Positions 1 through 8,055 of a stretch of 64,000 nucleotides of DNA are shown piece after piece. This DNA is from Candidatus Polarisedimenticolia bacterium. Its GTDB lineage: Bacteria > Acidobacteriota > Polarisedimenticolia > Gp22-AA2 > AA152. Below the pieces are notes generated by a model, which had not been told where the DNA came from, ran no database searches, and saw nothing but the letters and a program-made list of their open reading frames with translations. Each line of letters opens with the position of its first letter. The first letter of the stretch is position 1. Made by a program: the position numbers and the translations under genes. The stretch is from positions 62,001 to 126,000 of the forward strand of contig DASYRE010000031.1 in assembly GCA_036004685.1 (NCBI GenBank), written 5' to 3'.

Positions 1-391
1 TGCCCGAAGGCTGGCCCGTCCCGGCGCAGACGAAGCCGACCCCTATGACGCTCTGGCAGGTGTCGGCCTGGGTGCAGGAATTGCCGTCGCTACAAGAAGT
101 TCCTGCGGCCACAGGATGGTTACAACTGAAGAATGACGTCCCAATCGGAACGCAAAGGTCGGTCGTGCAGGGATTGCGATCCTCACAGTCGCGCGGATCG
201 TGGCGGCAGGTGCCGGTGGTGGTATCGCAGGAGTCGATGGTACAGGCGTTGAAGTCGTTACACGAGGGGCACGTAACTTCCAGTGCGGCGTGCCCTCCGG
301 TAGCAAAGACGTTTCCCAGGCTGAGCAGGAGCAGGACGGGGAGCGCACAGATGAAGCAGAGGAGGCGACGACAGGCAGGCGCGGTTTTCAT
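1..391 (-). CDS. Cys-rich secreted repeat protein, N-terminal part (cut by left edge)
   Basis: An open frame starts at ATG 391 and runs off the left edge, giving about 130 residues. A GGAGA element sits about 9 nt upstream. The protein opens with a signal peptide (hydrophobic core LPVLLLLSLGNVFA), followed by Cys-rich repeats such as TCPSCNDFNACTIDSC and CSDGNSCTQADTC. Its first 80 residues closely match the N-terminus of the next gene upstream (start 2506), so the two are a tandem duplication 120 bp apart and probably co-transcribed. Repeats of this kind occur in secreted, possibly metal-binding proteins of the MopE-like type; function is unknown. The C-terminus is outside the window. Confidence 0.8.
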   Translation of the reverse strand, partial: MKTAPACRRLLCFICALPVLLLLSLGNVFATGGHAALEVTCPSCNDFNACTIDSCDTTTGTCRHDPRDCEDRNPCTTDLCVPIGTSFFSCNHPVAAGTSCSDGNSCTQADTCQSVIGVGFVCAGTGQPSG

Positions 392-511
392 CGGATTTGT
401 TCTCCAATCGGTTGCTTACGAACGGGCCATCGCGAGGCAATTGTTCGAGACTGCCTGCCCGCAGTCTCGCGCGACCGACGCTCGCTCAACCGCGATAATC
501 CCTCCCGACTC

Positions 512-2506
512 TCACCGCAGACCCTTGTTCTTCACCAGAACCAGCATGCATGCCTGGAAGTCCGCGGCTCCGGCCTTGCCGGAGATGCAGATCGTGGCGC
601 TGGTGTTGTCGGGCACGGATGCGAGCCGTGCGGCGATGTCCTGCCGATTGCCGTCCAGCGTGGCGCAGTCGCCGTCGCTCGGCAGGTTGAACTTGAACGT
701 GACGTTGGCGTTGGAGACGTCGCGCGCCTCCAGGTTCTCGGAGATCCCTCTCTCGTACAGAAAGCCCAGGACCGGGTCGGGGCACGGAAGCGTCAACGGA
801 TCCGGCAGCGTCACGTCGTCGCCGGGATCATCGGCGCTGTCCACTCTTGAAACGTAGACCTGGCTCACGGTCGAGCCCGAGATCGGAAACGGATTCGCCG
901 GATCGCAGACGTCCTGGAGCTTGCAGGTCATCGAGACGCTGCCGCCCTGGGAGTTCAAGTTCATGGTGGCGGGGCTGATCGTGCAATCGATCTGGACCCG
1001 GTTCTCATCGACCAAGCCGTCGCAGTCGTCGTCGATCCCGTTGCAGACTTCAGGGGTAGGAGCGCCAGGCACGCAGGTCTGGGGGACTCCGCCGATGCAA
1101 ATGTCCACTGTGCGCCGACAGGCTCCCACACCACAAGTGGTCTGGCTGGTAACGGGCTGGTGGACGCAACCCGAGCCCGGATCGCAGGTGTCGATCGTGC
1201 AAACGTCCTGATCGTTGCAGGAGGCGGTGATGTCGGAATGCGCGCAGCCGGTCGCGCCGCAGGAGTCGGCAGTGCACGCATTGGCATCGTCGCAACTCAC
1301 CGGCGTTCCACTCTGGCACGTGCCGTTGCTGCAAACGTCTCCCGCCGTGCACGCGTTTCCGTCGTTGCAGGGAGTGGTATTGTTGGGAAAGGAGCAGTTG
1401 CCCGTCGCCGGATCGCAGAGATTATCCGTGCAGGGGTTGCTGTCCAAACATTTTGTTGGGGAGCCCGGCCTGCAGAATGAGCGGACGCATTCATCGAAGA
1501 TAGTGCACGGGTTTCCGTCGCATTCCCTGAACCCCCCCGAGGTCAGGTTCTGGCAACCACCCGAGCAAAAACCTCCTGTGAAGTTGCAGCCATTGCAAAC
1601 CCAATGTGCGCAAGCACTGTCCGGGGGGCAGAGACTGTTGTCAGGGAAGCTGATGCAGCCCGTGCTCGGGGAGCACGTGTCACGCGTGCAGAATCTGTCA
1701 TCGCTGCAGGGGTTGGGCGTCCCGGGCGTGCAGTTCCCCGAGCTGCAGGAATCCGATAACGTGCATGGGTTCCCGTCGCTGCAGCCGCCGGTGACGTAAG
1801 TCCGGACACATTGGCCGGTAGCCGCGTCGCACGAGTCGGCTGTGCAGGGGTTTCCGTCGTTGCAATTCACGGGAGCGCATTGGCCTGTTCCCGGATCGCA
1901 GACGTTCTGTGTGCATGGATCCGCGTCATCGCAGTTCTTAAGAGCTCCGACGCACGTCGGCGGACCGGCGGGAGACGCGACGCAAACCTCGTCCGAGGTG
2001 CACAGGTTGTGATCGTCGCACGGGCTTCCCACGGCGGAAGACGTCCCGACGCAAATAGCTTCCACACTGCAGGTGTCGGAAGAGGTGCAGGCGTTTCCGT
2101 CCTCGCAGGCGGTTCCCTCGGGCTGAATCGTGCCGCGGCACTCCATCCCACCGCCCACTATGTTTTGGCAGGTCTCTCCGATCGTGCAGGAGTTCCCATC
2201 GTTGCACGGCGCCCCTACCGCCGGGGAATGGTGGCAGGTATGGAAAGTACTCCCAGGAAACGACTGGCATATATCGACGGTGCATGGATCGCCGTCATCT
2301 TCGCAAATCAATGGATCGTGGCGACAGGTTCCAGTCGTCGCGTCGCAGGAGTCGATGGTGCAGCCGTTGAAGTCGTCACAGGAGGGGCAGGTAGCTTCCA
2401 GGGCGGCGGGCGCTTCAGCGCCGAAGACGTTCCCCAGGCTGAGCAGAAGCAGGACGGGGAGCGCGGCGACGAAGCGGACGAAACGACAGGCGGGGTCGGC
2501 CTTCAT
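512..2506 (-). CDS. Secreted Cys-rich repeat protein with MopE-like metal-binding motif
   Basis: 664 residues. ATG 2506 is chosen because GGAGG lies 6 nt upstream and a clean signal peptide follows (MKADPACRF, then LPVLLLLSLGNVFG). The body is roughly a dozen repeats of the type C-x-D-G-N-x-C-T, dense in Cys, so an extracytoplasmic disulfide-rich or metal-binding protein is likely. Near residue 500 it has CNGIDDDCDGLVDE, the motif of the MopE-type copper/calcium-binding family (PF11617). After this the C-terminal ~150 residues lose the repeat character and look like a beta-rich domain. It precedes a truncated paralogue on the same strand and diverges from the BNR-repeat gene. Function not known; surface attachment or metal binding is only an inference. 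Confidence 0.8.
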   Translation of the reverse strand: MKADPACRFVRFVAALPVLLLLSLGNVFGAEAPAALEATCPSCDDFNGCTIDSCDATTGTCRHDPLICEDDGDPCTVDICQSFPGSTFHTCHHSPAVGAPCNDGNSCTIGETCQNIVGGGMECRGTIQPEGTACEDGNACTSSDTCSVEAICVGTSSAVGSPCDDHNLCTSDEVCVASPAGPPTCVGALKNCDDADPCTQNVCDPGTGQCAPVNCNDGNPCTADSCDAATGQCVRTYVTGGCSDGNPCTLSDSCSSGNCTPGTPNPCSDDRFCTRDTCSPSTGCISFPDNSLCPPDSACAHWVCNGCNFTGGFCSGGCQNLTSGGFRECDGNPCTIFDECVRSFCRPGSPTKCLDSNPCTDNLCDPATGNCSFPNNTTPCNDGNACTAGDVCSNGTCQSGTPVSCDDANACTADSCGATGCAHSDITASCNDQDVCTIDTCDPGSGCVHQPVTSQTTCGVGACRRTVDICIGGVPQTCVPGAPTPEVCNGIDDDCDGLVDENRVQIDCTISPATMNLNSQGGSVSMTCKLQDVCDPANPFPISGSTVSQVYVSRVDSADDPGDDVTLPDPLTLPCPDPVLGFLYERGISENLEARDVSNANVTFKFNLPSDGDCATLDGNRQDIAARLASVPDNTSATICISGKAGAADFQACMLVLVKNKGLR

Positions 2507-2617
2507 GAGGGACCTCCATGAGGACGCTTCGGGCGGGCGCGGCCTCCGGCACGGACCGGACGGGGGGGAGTGATTTGTCTGGACTCTGACTCGCAGCCTA
2601 CTCCCGCGCAATTCCCC

Positions 2618-2645
2618 TTGTCAACAGCCCCTATCGCCGTAATAA
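2618..2645 (+). promoter_or_regulatory. Candidate sigma-70 promoter for the BNR protein
   Basis: TTGTCA and TAATAA separated by 16 bp, about 75 bp before the start at 2721, inside the divergent intergenic region. Sequence match only. Confidence 0.35.
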
Positions 2646-2720
2646 GACCCTGAAGAGCAAGGCCCGATGAGTTTGGAGCGCCGGGACTCGGAGCCGGGCC
2701 AATCTTCCAGGTGAGTGCCG

Positions 2721-5432
2721 ATGAGGGATATCGGTCAGGCTGCCAGAATCTGTGCGTTGGGGCTCGTCGGGGCCTTTCTACTCGTGTTCACTGGGGAGCA
2801 GGTTCGGCCGCCGAACCTCCACGCCGCGCTCCCCACCGAAGCCCTTATTCCGGTACGCGCGGCGCGGCACGAGCCGCCGGATCGGTGGTTCATGGGACAG
2901 CGGCTCAGCGGACGCCAAGGCATCCCGCCGCGGGCCCGCGCCCGGGCGCTCGACGCCGCGAAGGCTCGGGGCTTCCTCGCCGCCGCTCCGGGACTCTGGG
3001 TCGGCGCGGGACCGGCGAACATCGGAGGACGGGTCACGGCGGTCGGCCTGGATCCCCACGACACCGATCGGCTGTGGCTCGGAAGCGCGGAAGGAGGAGT
3101 GTTCCATTCGATCGACGGCGGGGTGAGCTGGACTCCGGTCTTCGACGCCCAGACCGCGCTTTCGATCGGCTCGCTCGCGACCCATCCCAGCGACTCGGCC
3201 ATCGTCTACGCCGGAACGGGCGAAGACAACGGGGGCGGCTTCTCCTATGACGGAGAAGGAGTCTTCAAGACGACTAACGGAGGGGCGACCTGGACGAACC
3301 TGGGTCTCGGAGAAGTCCGGCGCATCGGCAGGATGGCGATCGATCCGTTGAACCCCCAGCGGGTGTTCGTCGCCGCGGGCGGGGATTGGTTCAACCGAGA
3401 TGAGAACCGGGGGATCTACCGCTCCACCGACGGAGGCGCCAGCTGGAGCAAAGTCCTGTTCGTCGCGGACGACGCCGGGGGAATCGACGTCGCCATCGAT
3501 CCGGCCGCGCCGAGCCGGATCTACGCCGCGATCTGGCAGCGCCAGAGTCTCGGCTCGACCTGGTACATCGGGGGGCCCGAAAGCGGGATTTATCGCTCCG
3601 TCGACGGCGGCGACAGCTGGAGCCGGCTCACGAACGGTTTGCCGGCGGGGTCGAACGTCGGCCGGATCGGTCTCGCAGTTTCCCGCTCGCAACCGAGCAC
3701 GGTCTACGCCCTGATCCTCAGCAGCCAGGGAACTCTGCTCGGCGTCACCAAGACGGCGAATGCCGGCGACTCCTGGACCCTGGTCAACACCACCGCTCCT
3801 CTGGGCGATTTCGGCTATTACTTCGGAAACATCCGCGTCGATCCCGCCGACTCCAATGTCGTCTACCTTCTGGACGTTGCCTTGCTCAAGTCGACCGACG
3901 GCGGCGTGAGCTTCACGGTGATCGCCCCCGCGGTCCATCCGGACTGGCACGATCTGCTCATCGCGGGCCGCCTCCTCCTGGGAGGAAACGACGCCGGCTT
4001 CTTCCGCAGCCGGAACAGCGGCTCCTCCTGGACGCAAGCGGCGACGCTGCCCATCACCCAGGTCTACGACCTGGGAATCGATCGCGCCCAGCCGCAGCGG
4101 CGATGGATCGGCTCGCAGGACACCGGAACGATTCTCACCGCCACGGGAGGGGCGGCCGACTGGCAGGTAATTCTGTCCGGAGACGGTCTGCAGTGCGAGG
4201 TGGACCCGGTCGACTCCAATCTCGTCGTCGCCGAGCGCCAGTACGGCGCCATCTACCGTTCGGCCAACGGCGGAACCTCGTGGGCGCTGGCCACGACGGG
4301 AATCGATCCGTCCGAGCGCAGGAACTGGAGCGCCCCCATCGCGATCGACCCGGCGAGCCCCACCACTCTTTTTACCGCCACCCAGAGGGTCTATCGTTCC
4401 CTCGATTCGGCGCTCTCATGGAGTCCCATCAGCCCCGATCTCACCAACGGTCCTTCGGGTCCATCCCTCCCCTTGCGCGCCAGCCGTGACGGCGGGGCGG
4501 ACCACCTTCAAGGACTCATCGAAGGGACGATCACGGTGGTCGCTCCATCGCCGGTGGACGGCCGGATCCTGTGGGCCGGCACGGATGATGGGAACGTCTG
4601 GGTCTCCGGGAATTCCGGATCCTCCTGGCAGCAGGTCAACCCCGCAGGGCCGGCTTACTGGGTCACGGACATCGCCGGGGATCCCTTCGACGCATCGGCG
4701 GCCTACCTGACCGTCAGCGGCTACCGGCAGGGGGACCGGCTGCCCTACGTCCGGGTGACCAGGGATCTCGGGGCGACGTGGGCCGACTTGAGCGGGACTC
4801 TTCCTCAGGTTCCCATCAACACCATCCTCCCCGACCCGGCCTGGCGCGGGCGGCTCTTCGTGGGGAGCGACCTGGGGGTTCACCTGAGCGACGACGGCGG
4901 GGCGACCTGGTCGATCATGAACGGCGGGATGCCCTACGTCGTCGTGCTGGACCTCGCGTTGGACGAGGCGAGGCGCACTCTCTTTGCCGGCACGCACGGG
5001 CGCTCCGTCTTCACCTATGAATTGAATCAGCTTCCTCCGGCGGACGGCGACGCCGACGGCGTCGACAACAACCATGACTGCGCGCTCGCCGATCCAAGCG
5101 CCTATTCGCCTCCTTTGGAGGTGAGCCCGGTCGTGGTCGAGGACGGGCCGGACGGCGGGGCGCTGCTCTTCTGGCCGAGCCTGGGTGGACAGGCCGGGCC
5201 GGGGACGGTGTACGACGTCGCCGCCGGAGATCTGTCTTCTCTTCCCACCGCCGGAACGGCCGGCTCTTCGGCGTTGGCTTGCGGCCTGAGCGCCACGACG
5301 GCGGTCGATCCGGCGATTCCCCAAGCCGGAGCCGCGATCTACTACATGGTGCGCGGCCGAAACGCCTGTGCCGCCGGAACCTGGGGAGAAAGCTCCCAGC
5401 TCGTCGAGCGCCTCTCCCCCGCCTGCCCGTGA
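2721..5432 (+). CDS. Secreted BNR/Asp-box beta-propeller (sortilin-like) protein
   Basis: 903 residues. ATG 2721 has AGGTGAG 5 nt upstream; GTG 2715 is an alternative two codons earlier. An N-terminal signal peptide (ALGLVGAFLLVF) is followed by about ten Asp-box/BNR repeats of the form S-x-D-G-G-x-S-W (STDGGASWSKV, SVDGGDSWSRL, SDDGGATWSIM), the fold of sialidase, Ycf48 and VPS10-like propellers. The repeats end near residue 770. A DGDADGVDNNHDC linker and a C-terminal beta-sandwich-like segment complete the protein. Catalytic residues of true sialidases are not recognisable, so a binding or scaffold role outside the cell is more likely than glycosidase activity. Confidence 0.8.
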   Translation: MRDIGQAARICALGLVGAFLLVFTGEQVRPPNLHAALPTEALIPVRAARHEPPDRWFMGQRLSGRQGIPPRARARALDAAKARGFLAAAPGLWVGAGPANIGGRVTAVGLDPHDTDRLWLGSAEGGVFHSIDGGVSWTPVFDAQTALSIGSLATHPSDSAIVYAGTGEDNGGGFSYDGEGVFKTTNGGATWTNLGLGEVRRIGRMAIDPLNPQRVFVAAGGDWFNRDENRGIYRSTDGGASWSKVLFVADDAGGIDVAIDPAAPSRIYAAIWQRQSLGSTWYIGGPESGIYRSVDGGDSWSRLTNGLPAGSNVGRIGLAVSRSQPSTVYALILSSQGTLLGVTKTANAGDSWTLVNTTAPLGDFGYYFGNIRVDPADSNVVYLLDVALLKSTDGGVSFTVIAPAVHPDWHDLLIAGRLLLGGNDAGFFRSRNSGSSWTQAATLPITQVYDLGIDRAQPQRRWIGSQDTGTILTATGGAADWQVILSGDGLQCEVDPVDSNLVVAERQYGAIYRSANGGTSWALATTGIDPSERRNWSAPIAIDPASPTTLFTATQRVYRSLDSALSWSPISPDLTNGPSGPSLPLRASRDGGADHLQGLIEGTITVVAPSPVDGRILWAGTDDGNVWVSGNSGSSWQQVNPAGPAYWVTDIAGDPFDASAAYLTVSGYRQGDRLPYVRVTRDLGATWADLSGTLPQVPINTILPDPAWRGRLFVGSDLGVHLSDDGGATWSIMNGGMPYVVVLDLALDEARRTLFAGTHGRSVFTYELNQLPPADGDADGVDNNHDCALADPSAYSPPLEVSPVVVEDGPDGGALLFWPSLGGQAGPGTVYDVAAGDLSSLPTAGTAGSSALACGLSATTAVDPAIPQAGAAIYYMVRGRNACAAGTWGESSQLVERLSPACP

Positions 5433-5513
5433 AGGGAGGCGCGGGGCGCTGCGCCGAATCGGGCCGCGGGGGCCGCTTTTAGAGGGTTCCCCGCCGTCTC
5501 GTCGGGGATCCAC

Positions 5514-5543
5514 TTGAATTGCCTACCCCTTTTGCTGTAGAAG
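5514..5543 (+). promoter_or_regulatory. Candidate sigma-70 promoter for hppA
   Basis: TTGAAT and TAGAAG separated by 18 bp, giving a predicted start about 115 nt before the hppA ATG. Confidence 0.4.
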
Positions 5544-5663
5544 ATCCGGCCACCCTTCCCCAGGTTCGCCTCTTTTTCGGATGACCCGGGGAGGTTTGCT
5601 CTCGACCCGAGGGGTTCGGCCGCCCTTCCGTACATCTTAATGAGGGAGTCAAAGGGGATCCTG

Positions 5664-7829
5664 ATGGACGTCAATATCGTTCTGCCGATTGTCCTGGCGA
5701 TCAGCGTCTTGTCACTGGCGGTGGCGGCGCTTCTTGCCCGCCAGGTCCTCAGCGCCGACACCGGCAAGCCGGAGATGATCAAGATCTCCGACGCCATCCG
5801 GGAAGGGGCCGAAGCGTTCCTGCGGCGGCAGTATCGGACCATCGGGATGCTGTCGGTCGTGGCGGCCCTGATTATCTTCGGTTTCTACTTCTACAACCGG
5901 GACGTGAAGAACATCGCCGAGATGGGATCGGGCACCGCTTTCCGGATCACCCTTTCCTTCATCGTCGGGGCGCTGTGCTCGGCGATCGCGGGCTACATCG
6001 GGATGTTCGTCTCGATCCGGGCCAACATCCGCACCGCCACGGCGGCGATGAAGAGCCTCAACGGCGCGCTGCAGCTCGCCCTGCGGGCCGGCGCGGTGTC
6101 GGGGCTAAGCGTCGTGTCGATGAGCCTGCTGGGCGTCGGCGGCCTCTTCTGGATCTTCGGCGGGATGGAGGACTTCCACCACGTGCCGCTGCAGATCGTG
6201 GGATTCGGATTCGGGGCCTCGTTCGTGGCGCTCTTCGCGCAGCTCGGCGGCGGGATCTACACGAAGGCGGCCGACGTCGGGGCCGATCTCGTCGGCAAGG
6301 TCGAGGCGGGGATCCCGGAGGACGATCCGCGCAACCCGGCCGTGATCGCGGACCTCGTCGGGGACAACGTCGGCGACTGCGCGGGCCGCGGCGCCGACCT
6401 GTTCGAGTCCACGGCGGCGGAGAACATCGGCGCGATGATCCTGGGGATCGCGCTTTACCCTGTCTTCGGGATGGGGGGAATCCTCTTCCCGCTGCTGGCG
6501 CGCGCCTTCGGGCTCATCGCCACGATCGCCGGGGTCTTCACGGTGAAGTGCCGCGAGGACGAAGACCCGATGAACGCCCTGAACCGCGGCTACCTGGTGA
6601 CGACGATTCTCGCGATGGGCGGCTTCGCGGCGACGGTCTATTTATTGTTGCGGCCGGTCGCGGGCGCCGCGACGGCGGTGCATCAAGGCTATCTCCTGCT
6701 GGCCGGGATCATCGGCATCGCCACGGCCTACGCGTTCGTCTGGATCACGCAGTACTACACCGAATATAAATACCGCCCGGTCCGGACGATCGCTGAAGCC
6801 TCGCGCACCGGGCCGGCCACGAACATCGTCAGCGGCCTCGCGGTGGCGTTCGAGTGCACCGGCCTGCCGGTCCTGACGATCTCGGCCGCGCTGATGGGCT
6901 CCTACTGGTGCGGCAAGATGGGCCTCGAGGGGGTGGACGGCGCCGGGCTGTACGGCACGGCGATCGCCACGATGGGAATGCTCGCCCCCTGCGCCTACAT
7001 CCTGGCGATGGACACCTTCGGCCCGATCACCGACAACGCGGGCGGCATCATCGAGATGTCGAAGCAGCCCGAGGCGATCCGGCAGAAGACCGACCGGCTC
7101 GACGCCGTGGGCAACACGACCAAGGCGCTGACCAAGGGATACGCCATCGGCTCGGCGGCGCTCGCGGCCTTCCTCCTGTTCCGGGCCTACCTCGACGAGG
7201 TCCAGAAGATCACCGGCTTGAGCATCGGCGTCGACCTGACGCGCGTCCCGGTCTTCGTCGGCAGCCTGATCGGCGCCTGCCTCGTGTTCGTGTTCAGCGC
7301 GCTCGCCATCCGGGCGGTGGGAGAGGCGGCGCAGGTGGTCATCGCCGAGGTGCGGCGACAGTTCAAGGCCGATCCCGGGATCATGAAGGGGACGTCGAAG
7401 CCGGATTACGCCCGCTGCGTCGACATCGTCACCCGCGGGGCGCTCAAGCAGATGATCGCGCCGGGGCTTCTGGCCGTGGCCACGCCGGTTGCGGTAGGCT
7501 ACAGCTTCAAGTTCCTCTCTCATACGGGGCAGATCGGCGCCGAATCGGTGGCCGGGCTGCTCATGGTGGGGACGATCGCCGGCATTCTCATGGCGACCGT
7601 CATGAACAACGGCGGCGGCGCGTGGGACAACGCGAAGAAATACATCGAATCGGGCGAGTTCAAGGTGGACGGCGTCGTGGTGGGGAAGAAGTCGGAGCCC
7701 CACAAGGCGGCGGTCGTCGGCGACACGGTGGGCGACCCCTTCAAGGACACGGCGGGGCCGTCGCTGCACGTCCTGATCAAGCTGCTCTCGACGATCACCC
7801 TGGTGCTGGCGCCGTTGTTTATTGGGTAG
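5664..7829 (+). CDS. hppA: K+-independent H+-translocating membrane pyrophosphatase
   Basis: 721 residues with about 16 membrane segments. It hydrolyses pyrophosphate and pumps protons across the cytoplasmic membrane. ATG 5664 has AAAGGGG 6 nt upstream, which is better than the in-frame codon 24 nt earlier. Family signatures are present: DVGADLVGKVE, the acidic loop EDDPRNPAVIADLVGD followed by NVGDCAGRGADLFES, and the C-terminal GDTVGDPFKDTAGPS. The motif GNTTKALTKGYAIGS carries Lys where K+-dependent enzymes have Ala, which marks the K+-independent proton-pumping class. It is monocistronic in appearance, with its own promoter and a repeat-bearing downstream spacer. Confidence 0.97.
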   Translation: MDVNIVLPIVLAISVLSLAVAALLARQVLSADTGKPEMIKISDAIREGAEAFLRRQYRTIGMLSVVAALIIFGFYFYNRDVKNIAEMGSGTAFRITLSFIVGALCSAIAGYIGMFVSIRANIRTATAAMKSLNGALQLALRAGAVSGLSVVSMSLLGVGGLFWIFGGMEDFHHVPLQIVGFGFGASFVALFAQLGGGIYTKAADVGADLVGKVEAGIPEDDPRNPAVIADLVGDNVGDCAGRGADLFESTAAENIGAMILGIALYPVFGMGGILFPLLARAFGLIATIAGVFTVKCREDEDPMNALNRGYLVTTILAMGGFAATVYLLLRPVAGAATAVHQGYLLLAGIIGIATAYAFVWITQYYTEYKYRPVRTIAEASRTGPATNIVSGLAVAFECTGLPVLTISAALMGSYWCGKMGLEGVDGAGLYGTAIATMGMLAPCAYILAMDTFGPITDNAGGIIEMSKQPEAIRQKTDRLDAVGNTTKALTKGYAIGSAALAAFLLFRAYLDEVQKITGLSIGVDLTRVPVFVGSLIGACLVFVFSALAIRAVGEAAQVVIAEVRRQFKADPGIMKGTSKPDYARCVDIVTRGALKQMIAPGLLAVATPVAVGYSFKFLSHTGQIGAESVAGLLMVGTIAGILMATVMNNGGGAWDNAKKYIESGEFKVDGVVVGKKSEPHKAAVVGDTVGDPFKDTAGPSLHVLIKLLSTITLVLAPLFIG

Positions 7830-7843
7830 TACCTAGGTCGAGG

Positions 7844-7970
7844 GTTGCCCGGCCGGGTCCGGAGCAAGTCCGGCCCCGTCCGTGGAGCAGGAGCTCACTG
7901 AGAAGCTGCCTATCGAGTGTTGTTGCCCGTACCGGTCTCGGAGCAAGTCCGAGCCCGTCCGTGGAACAGG
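7844..7970. repeat. Two direct ~48-bp repeats, each with a small hairpin
   Basis: Copy A is 7844-7891 and copy B is 7922-7970, with a 1-nt indel between them. Both contain the core GGAGCAAGTCCG and the tail CCCGTCCGTGG. Each folds as a hairpin with loop GCAAG: CCGGA/TCCGG in A and CTCGGA/TCCGAG in B. The pair C7859-G7873 in A becomes T7938-A7952 in B, a compensatory change. They lie between hppA and the permease gene. REP-like element or attenuator are both possible. Confidence 0.6.
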
Positions 7971-8015
7971 TAGTCCGGTCGTGGCAGGCATTTGAAGTGA
8001 CCCATTTCTTCTTCC

Positions 8016-8045
8016 CGCGCCCCCGGTCCGCCGGCCGGGGGCGCG
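8016..8045 (+). terminator. Strong GC hairpin before the permease start
   Basis: An 11-bp perfect stem (CGCGCCCCCGG / CCGGGGGCGCG) with an 8-nt loop ends 10 nt before ATG 8056. It is followed only by TTGACGTTTC, so it is a weak intrinsic terminator of hppA or a leader hairpin controlling translation of the permease. The two cannot be separated by eye. Confidence 0.35.
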
Positions 8046-8055
8046 TTGACGTTTC

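Noticed and set aside
5452-5476. GC-rich hairpin-like stretch followed by CTTTT after the BNR gene
   Set aside because: Stem is only about 4 bp; cannot be supported as a terminator.
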